IMG/VR virus record: IMGVR_UViG_3300050821_008578
Coordinates: 1-64,000 of that record
Length of the DNA: 64,000 nucleotides
Origin: a virus
Direction: 5' to 3' (one strand)
The notes beneath the pieces are model-generated. The model saw only the letters and a program-made list of their open reading frames with translations, made no database searches and was not told the origin of the DNA. This document shows, one piece after another, positions 59,163-64,000 of the stretch (position 1 is its first letter; each line of letters opens with the position of its first letter). The position numbers were made by a program, and so were the translations under genes.

Positions 59163-60665
59163 TTATTTTTCATTTTTTAATTTTTGTAATTCCAAGGAAT
59201 GTGCAATTACAATTTTCCAAAATTCAGTTTCATTTTCTGGTACAACTGGTGAAATCTCAGTAAATAATTGAATTCGTTTTTTAGAATGGGAGGCTAAAAA
59301 AATATGAGATTTATCATAGAAATCAATGATATATACATCATTTCTCCCTAGTTTCTTTTTTCTTAATGATCTACCTATTTTTTGGAGATTACTGATACGT
59401 GATTTTCCTCCACCAGCTTGAATAAGACATTCAACACTAGGTAAATCAAATCCTTCGTTCATTACTTGAGACCCAATTACTATTTCCCAAGCATCATTCT
59501 CAAATGCAGTTCTAAAATAACTATAATCAATAGGTACTTCTTCAATCACACCAAATTCATCAAATTGTAAACTAGTCTGACCACCAAATATACATACTAC
59601 TTTACGATGTTTTAAAGACATCATAATTTCTTTGGCATGATCTAATCTTTGCACCAAAATTAATACCTTGAATTTTAAATTAGCAAATTTATTAGCATAT
59701 TGTGTAATATGGTTGTTTCTTATTTTATGTTTTACAATAAAATTATTATATACCACCATCCAATTTTGTGGGTATTTTAACATCCTACCTGGAATAGTCT
59801 TGAAAAATACTACTGGGCGTGAGTTCCTACCAATAGTAACTAAATAAGAAGATGGTAATTCAAAGCAAATACGTCCTGCTAATCCATATAATAAACAATC
59901 TCCTGAATCTTCCCAGATAGTGGTCTCTTTAAAGGCTGATCCAGTATATAATAAGAAATATTTAGGGTTGGTACTAAGAGCTATATTCATCCATGAAACA
60001 GATCTAGAATGATGAGCTTCATCTTCCATTAATAAATCACAGTTAATAATAAAATCATGTAAATAATGATCAGTATTTTTAATTACATTAGATATGCTAT
60101 TTACCACACCAATAATTATTGATTCAGTACCTTTTGGTTTACTATTACCATGCAATACTGCTATTTTATCTTTAGAAAATTGTCTATCTAATGCTCTATT
60201 ATAGAATTGATCTGCTAATGCTACATTTGGTACTAATACTACACCTTTAGTAATCTTATTAGATTCTAGTAAATATTTTATTATTACTAACATTATCTCT
60301 GTTTTACCACCACCAGTACCTATTATATTAATTCCACGTTTCCAACTAATAGCTTTTCTAGCAGCTGCAATTTGGTGTGGTTCTAATTCAATACCAGGTA
60401 AATAATCAACTGGAATATCAACTATATCATGTTCAACTATAGTTGGGTTTTCAATTGTAATTTGAAATGGAGAAACTAATTGTAATGGTTCAACTAACCC
60501 ATAAAATATATGTGGTTTAGTTCTAAATTCTTGATTTTCATAAAATAAAAGGGAAGTAGAATTTCCATTCTTATCCTCCCATAATAATCTCTTTTCAATG
60601 AATTTAATCTCATCAGAAGTATATTCAGTTAAATAGGCAAATTTTCCTTCTAATCGACATTTCAT
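59163..60665 (-). CDS. Superfamily 2 DNA helicase (UvsW-like)
   Basis: A 500-residue helicase: Q-motif-like LEPHQIAAARKA, Walker A GTGGGKTE, DEAHH in MEDEAHHSRS, and QKIGRSLRKK (motif VI). This layout matches phage UvsW/RecQ-related SF2 helicases used for recombination and to remodel stalled forks. It overlaps the recA gene by one base and acts with it. Confidence 0.8.
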   Translation of the reverse strand: MKCRLEGKFAYLTEYTSDEIKFIEKRLLWEDKNGNSTSLLFYENQEFRTKPHIFYGLVEPLQLVSPFQITIENPTIVEHDIVDIPVDYLPGIELEPHQIAAARKAISWKRGINIIGTGGGKTEIMLVIIKYLLESNKITKGVVLVPNVALADQFYNRALDRQFSKDKIAVLHGNSKPKGTESIIIGVVNSISNVIKNTDHYLHDFIINCDLLMEDEAHHSRSVSWMNIALSTNPKYFLLYTGSAFKETTIWEDSGDCLLYGLAGRICFELPSSYLVTIGRNSRPVVFFKTIPGRMLKYPQNWMVVYNNFIVKHKIRNNHITQYANKFANLKFKVLILVQRLDHAKEIMMSLKHRKVVCIFGGQTSLQFDEFGVIEEVPIDYSYFRTAFENDAWEIVIGSQVMNEGFDLPSVECLIQAGGGKSRISNLQKIGRSLRKKKLGRNDVYIIDFYDKSHIFLASHSKKRIQLFTEISPVVPENETEFWKIVIAHSLELQKLKNEK

Positions 60666-62881
60666 TATTTTTCATCGCTAGTTATTTTATGTAGTATAGC
60701 TGCTGATGCACGTTCCTTATCTGTTAATTCAGTAACCTTTTTACCATAAAATTGTTCTTCATATTTCCATGCTTTATCAATAATTTTAACTTTCATTAAA
60801 GGAGAAAGACTACATGCATATTTATAGCATAGATAATCTAGCCAATCTTTAATTTGTGGGTGTTTAAATTCAATCATTTCTCTCAATTGATCAAGCGATT
60901 GAAAGCTAGCTTTTTCAAAATCAGGTGGAACATAAAGAGGATTACCTTTTTCATCTTTTTTCTCTTTATCAATATACCCAACTGTTACTGGGAATTCAAT
61001 ATTTTTCCAGCTTCCAGACATTGTAATTGATTTTGCATTAACTAAATAATTATAAGTAGTTTCAAATTTATCAATACCAGTTTCACCTTTTATAGTAATC
61101 TCAACAGTTTGATTTGGCAATGTCAATTTATTTTTAACTGAAGTTAGACGTGTAGTAATACCAACAGTTTTTTCCTGACCATTAGGCAATACTACTTTAT
61201 TGAAAGCTGATCTTTGAACTCTAATTCTAGCTGAAGAATAGAATTTAATTCCACCCCCACCTGGTGATTCAGGTGCTTCATATTGACCACCACCATAAAC
61301 TTGATTTACAAGAATTAATGTACAATTAGATTTAGCTAGTTTAGGTGTTAAATCTCTCAACATGGCCCAAATAACCCGCGGTTTTTCCATCATGCCACCT
61401 GATTGATGTACAAATATACATGAACCATTTAATTCTAAAGCAAAGTTATGCAATCCAGGTACTGTAATATCATATACATCTTCAAATCCAGCATCTTCAA
61501 TTTTAATTATTTTATGATTAAAATATTTAGCTTGTTCGTAAAGATTTTCAAAATTATCAAAATAATTAATAACTGATTGTTTAGTATAATTTCTAATTCT
61601 TTTAATTTTTGAAAAATAAGATTCTGGTGTTAATGGCAACCCCTCATCAATTACTTGCTTAGCTCTTTTTAATATTTTTATTTTAGTTACATTATCATTT
61701 TGATTTTGATAATCAAATTTTCCATTTTTATGTGAATTTTTAGTCCATTCAGAAACTCTATTTTTTCTTTCTTTTGTCCAAGTTTTATCAAGTAATTTAA
61801 TAAATTCAGGATCAGAATTTCTAAGTGTAGTAGCTAATTTAGTTGATTCTCTTTCATTGTATTCAATTAAATGAAGTCTACCATGTTCACTTTTTGTTAA
61901 AATCATTAAATTAGATGGGTTATTATTTAATGGATTCATATCAATATGATGTCTATGATTACCAAAAGGTATATCTCTAATAACCATTTTATGTGTTGGT
62001 ATAAATTCAGGTGAAGTAATTATTTCATAATCACCATTTTTATCTAAATTACCTGAATTATTACCCATTTCATAATATAATGGCATCAAACTATCTTCTG
62101 ATGTTAAATCTTTAGCCTCTTTATATGTTCCATCTCTTAACATAAACTTATGATCTGGGGTACACTTAATAGTTTCATTATTATCAAGTGTTATTTTAAT
62201 CACTTTAGTAGATCTACATGTTTGTCCAGACCACTTCACTTTTCCAGGAGAAACTCTATTTAATTCTTTATCCCATGAATAAACCCAAATATCTTCATTA
62301 TTTTCATATGCTTCTTTCATTTCAAGCATAGTTCTAACTTTACCATCCAGACATTTTACTTTAGTATCTTTGGTAAAACAAAATGCATTAACTTCTCCAC
62401 CTTTTTTTGGTTTAGGGTGGGCTTCATTTTCTGTTTGTAATGCAGCAATAGTATCACAAACAATAATAAGTGGCATCTTATTTTTAATAGATTTATCTAA
62501 AGTTGCTTCCACATTAGCTTTGAATGATTCAAGAGTATCTGCTTCACAAATAAGAAATTTATCAACTGGGCACCCCATATAAAGAGCACGGGTTTTATCT
62601 AAAGCTGATTCAGCCTCTTCCCATAAGACTCCATATTTATCTACTGCTTTCTCTTTCCAATAAGCAGCAAAAGCTTTAGTTACTTCTAAAGCTAAAGTAG
62701 ATTTACCATGGGAATTTTCTCCATAGAATTCATATATCTTTCCAGAATATATTCCCCCACCAAATAAAATATCCATAGGAACACAATCAAAAGAATAAAT
62801 AAAATTAGCATCTGAAGCTAAATTATCAGTAAATAATTTAATCTTATCTGTTCCATCTGAATATTCCTTTAATTCACTCAT
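60665..62881 (-). CDS. recA: RecA/UvsX recombinase interrupted by an intein
   Basis: ATG 62881 is chosen over GTG 62890 because GGGTGAG lies just upstream of it. The full product is 738 residues; removal of the 326-residue intein leaves about 412, near RecA/UvsX size. Extein motifs: GENSHGKST Walker A, LIIVCDTIAAL Walker B, and a VNQVYGGG loop. The intein splits the sequence between NAF and SGGMMEKPR, close to the DNA-binding loop region. RecA joins homologous DNA and supports replication and repair. Confidence 0.85.
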   Translation of the reverse strand: MSELKEYSDGTDKIKLFTDNLASDANFIYSFDCVPMDILFGGGIYSGKIYEFYGENSHGKSTLALEVTKAFAAYWKEKAVDKYGVLWEEAESALDKTRALYMGCPVDKFLICEADTLESFKANVEATLDKSIKNKMPLIIVCDTIAALQTENEAHPKPKKGGEVNAFCFTKDTKVKCLDGKVRTMLEMKEAYENNEDIWVYSWDKELNRVSPGKVKWSGQTCRSTKVIKITLDNNETIKCTPDHKFMLRDGTYKEAKDLTSEDSLMPLYYEMGNNSGNLDKNGDYEIITSPEFIPTHKMVIRDIPFGNHRHHIDMNPLNNNPSNLMILTKSEHGRLHLIEYNERESTKLATTLRNSDPEFIKLLDKTWTKERKNRVSEWTKNSHKNGKFDYQNQNDNVTKIKILKRAKQVIDEGLPLTPESYFSKIKRIRNYTKQSVINYFDNFENLYEQAKYFNHKIIKIEDAGFEDVYDITVPGLHNFALELNGSCIFVHQSGGMMEKPRVIWAMLRDLTPKLAKSNCTLILVNQVYGGGQYEAPESPGGGGIKFYSSARIRVQRSAFNKVVLPNGQEKTVGITTRLTSVKNKLTLPNQTVEITIKGETGIDKFETTYNYLVNAKSITMSGSWKNIEFPVTVGYIDKEKKDEKGNPLYVPPDFEKASFQSLDQLREMIEFKHPQIKDWLDYLCYKYACSLSPLMKVKIIDKAWKYEEQFYGKKVTELTDKERASAAILHKITSDEK
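61403..62380 (-). mobile_element. Intein in the RecA gene with HNH endonuclease
   Basis: The 326-residue intein (residues 168-493 of the product) begins with Cys168 (CFTKDTKVK), has TPDHKFML as block B, an HNH nuclease region (GNHRHHIDMNPLNNNPSNL...EHGRLH), and ends GSCIFVHQ followed by Ser494. The penultimate His is kept but the last residue is Gln instead of the usual Asn. The nuclease domain makes it a homing intein; splicing probably restores an active recombinase. Confidence 0.85.
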
Positions 62882-63068
62882 AAGTCTCACCCTTAGCTAG
62901 AATATATTCAACAGTTACTTTCATAGTACCAGTAAATTCACCAGGTATTTTCTTAATATTATTATTAATATAATTACCATATTCCCAAGCATTCATAATA
63001 TCTTCACCTACTTCAATAAAGGATTCAAAAGTATATGCTCTTTCCATTACTAAAATATTTTTATTCAT
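62874..63068 (-). CDS. Small protein before recA, unknown
   Basis: A 64-residue protein that overlaps the RecA start by a few bases. It is acidic-to-neutral, with an amphipathic helix in the centre and a beta strand near the C-terminus (FTGTMKVTVEYIL). No function recognised. Confidence 0.5.
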   Translation of the reverse strand: MNKNILVMERAYTFESFIEVGEDIMNAWEYGNYINNNIKKIPGEFTGTMKVTVEYILAKGETYE

Positions 63069-63481
63069 TTAGTTTCCTTATTTACATCCCAGTCTTTACG
63101 TTCAAAATTTTGTTTATTTTTTTCTACATATCGGGTAAATACTTCATCAGCATTCATACCTGATGCAAGAGCCATTGACATAAGAAAATGAAAACAATCA
63201 ATAATTTCTTCTTTTAGACCATCCATATCTTTGGTTTTATCCTTCCACCATTTTACATTTTGGGTAGCTGCTTCACGTGTTTCACATACTTCAGCTTGAA
63301 GTGCTGAAGCAAGTCTATCAACCCAATTTCTTCTATTTAATTCCTCAGTAAGAGTTGCACTATAACCACTTTTATAATGAACATTCATACTATCAGGATT
63401 ATAGTGTTGCATTTGTTTCTTTTCAATAACATTAGTATTAAGTTTCTCTTGCATTTCCATCATTTTAGTAAGCATATCCAT
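63065..63481 (-). CDS. Dimeric dUTPase/MazG-like pyrophosphatase
   Basis: ATG 63481 is chosen because GGTGG lies before it and it just follows the upstream stop; an ORF start at 63562 overlaps the previous gene. The 138-residue product has LQAEVCETREA...KWWKDK...EEIIDCFHFL, the metal-binding E-x-x-E...E-x-x-D pattern and W-W-K of dimeric dUTPases. Removing dUTP would matter for a phage that builds 5-hydroxymethyl-dU. General MazG-type activity is the alternative. Confidence 0.6.
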   Translation of the reverse strand: MDMLTKMMEMQEKLNTNVIEKKQMQHYNPDSMNVHYKSGYSATLTEELNRRNWVDRLASALQAEVCETREAATQNVKWWKDKTKDMDGLKEEIIDCFHFLMSMALASGMNADEVFTRYVEKNKQNFERKDWDVNKETK

Positions 63482-63482
63482 A

Positions 63483-63998
63483 TTAACCACCAATTGCTTC
63501 TTTACATTGATACTCATGTGCACAAAGTACACATTTGTTATTATAATAATCTTTATCCTCAAATTTCTCTTTCATTGAAAAACAGTCTGGTGCTCCTGCT
63601 GGCTTTTTACTAGTATTAGATTGTGTATTAAGTACAGTAGCTGCATTAGAACTATTTGTAGGTGCTGATTTAACTGTTTCTTTACTTGTTTTAGCAGTAG
63701 TTTGATTACTTTTTGAAGTTTCATCTTTTGGTTCTTCAACTGTTTCAGTACTAAGAGTTAGAATCTTATTCTCCAAAACATCACGAGTATAGGCTACTGC
63801 ATCTTTCATTTTAGCATGATAAGTGTCATCTGGGTTTTTCCAGATCTTAGCCATATCATACATACCTTCTAACATTGTCTTCATCTCTTCTGTATTAGTA
63901 CTAACTGGAGATGAGCCACGAGAAACAGTACGTTTAAATTTACCTTTCTTTTTTTCACGTTCAAAAGTAACATTAGAACCATTAAGTGGGTCTGTTAC
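63483..63998 (-). CDS. Single-stranded DNA-binding-like protein, C-terminal part (partial)
   Basis: The frame is open to the window edge (at 63998), so the N-terminus is missing. The visible 171 residues begin TDPLNGSNVTFEREKKKGKF, resembling the OB-fold strand region of phage SSB (gp32-like) proteins, then a helix, a Thr/Ser/Lys-rich linker and a C-terminal CFSMKEKF...KCVLCAHEYQC zinc-type cluster. Gene order beside recombination genes agrees. The SSB call is tentative. Confidence 0.4.
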   Translation of the reverse strand, partial: VTDPLNGSNVTFEREKKKGKFKRTVSRGSSPVSTNTEEMKTMLEGMYDMAKIWKNPDDTYHAKMKDAVAYTRDVLENKILTLSTETVEEPKDETSKSNQTTAKTSKETVKSAPTNSSNAATVLNTQSNTSKKPAGAPDCFSMKEKFEDKDYYNNKCVLCAHEYQCKEAIGG

Positions 63999-64000
63999 AT

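Overview
The window is part of a large, strongly AT-rich, tailed double-stranded DNA phage genome of the contractile-tail (myovirus) type. The capsid and tail genes belong to the distant T4-like morphogenesis group: gp21-like protease, gp23-like capsid, gp18 sheath, gp19 tube, gp53, gp27/gpD hub, gp5 spike, gp25, gp6 and gpI. Replication uses a polymerase I-type enzyme, DnaB-like helicase, RecA and NAD-dependent ligase rather than the T4 replisome. Sec signal peptides, a lipobox protein and a possible spanin-like gene suggest a Gram-negative host. The host and phage species cannot be named from the sequence.

Layout. 1-30605 (+ strand) is the late region: head (1-6578), tail sheath, tube and tape measure (6590-12654), baseplate and spike (12656-21538), tail fibre (21539-25204), then a cassette of signal-peptide fibre-like proteins, a homing endonuclease, and membrane or lysis-type proteins (25250-30605). 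It converges on a - strand early/middle region filling 30602-64000. Read in transcription order from the right, this holds an SSB-like protein, a dUTPase/MazG-type protein, RecA with an intein, an SF2 helicase, primase, 5'-3' exonuclease, DnaB-like helicase, a UDG-polymerase fusion, a sigma-like factor, many small genes, a modification cluster (47001-40542), DNA ligase, a thymine-pyrophosphorylase-like protein, a dNMP kinase, a thymidylate-synthase-fold enzyme, NrdB and NrdA.

The most interesting system is the modification cluster. A thymidylate-synthase-fold enzyme (probable dUMP hydroxymethylase), a 5-hydroxymethyl-dU DNA kinase split into two adjacent genes, and an alpha-glutamyl/putrescinyl-thymine pyrophosphorylase-like protein together predict hypermodified thymine in the phage DNA. 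A polymerase carrying a UDG-like domain fits this. Directly upstream in the same transcription unit lie a SET-domain protein, a GNAT acetyltransferase, two paralogous amidoligases, a class II glutamine amidotransferase, a MazG-like protein and a short epimerase. This combination could build an amide- or peptide-like decoration on the base or on a protein.

Expression features. Five copies of a conserved promoter-like element (four with an identical 36-bp core) sit between - strand genes. The gp25 baseplate gene has no ATG, GTG or TTG and appears to start at AUU; the gpI-like gene may start at AUC. The protease gene contains a strong internal start for a separate scaffold. Two regions (31381-31593 and 48089-48172) look like structured or tRNA-like RNA. 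After adding genes too short or non-canonical to stand out, no stretch longer than about 230 bases lacks a gene.
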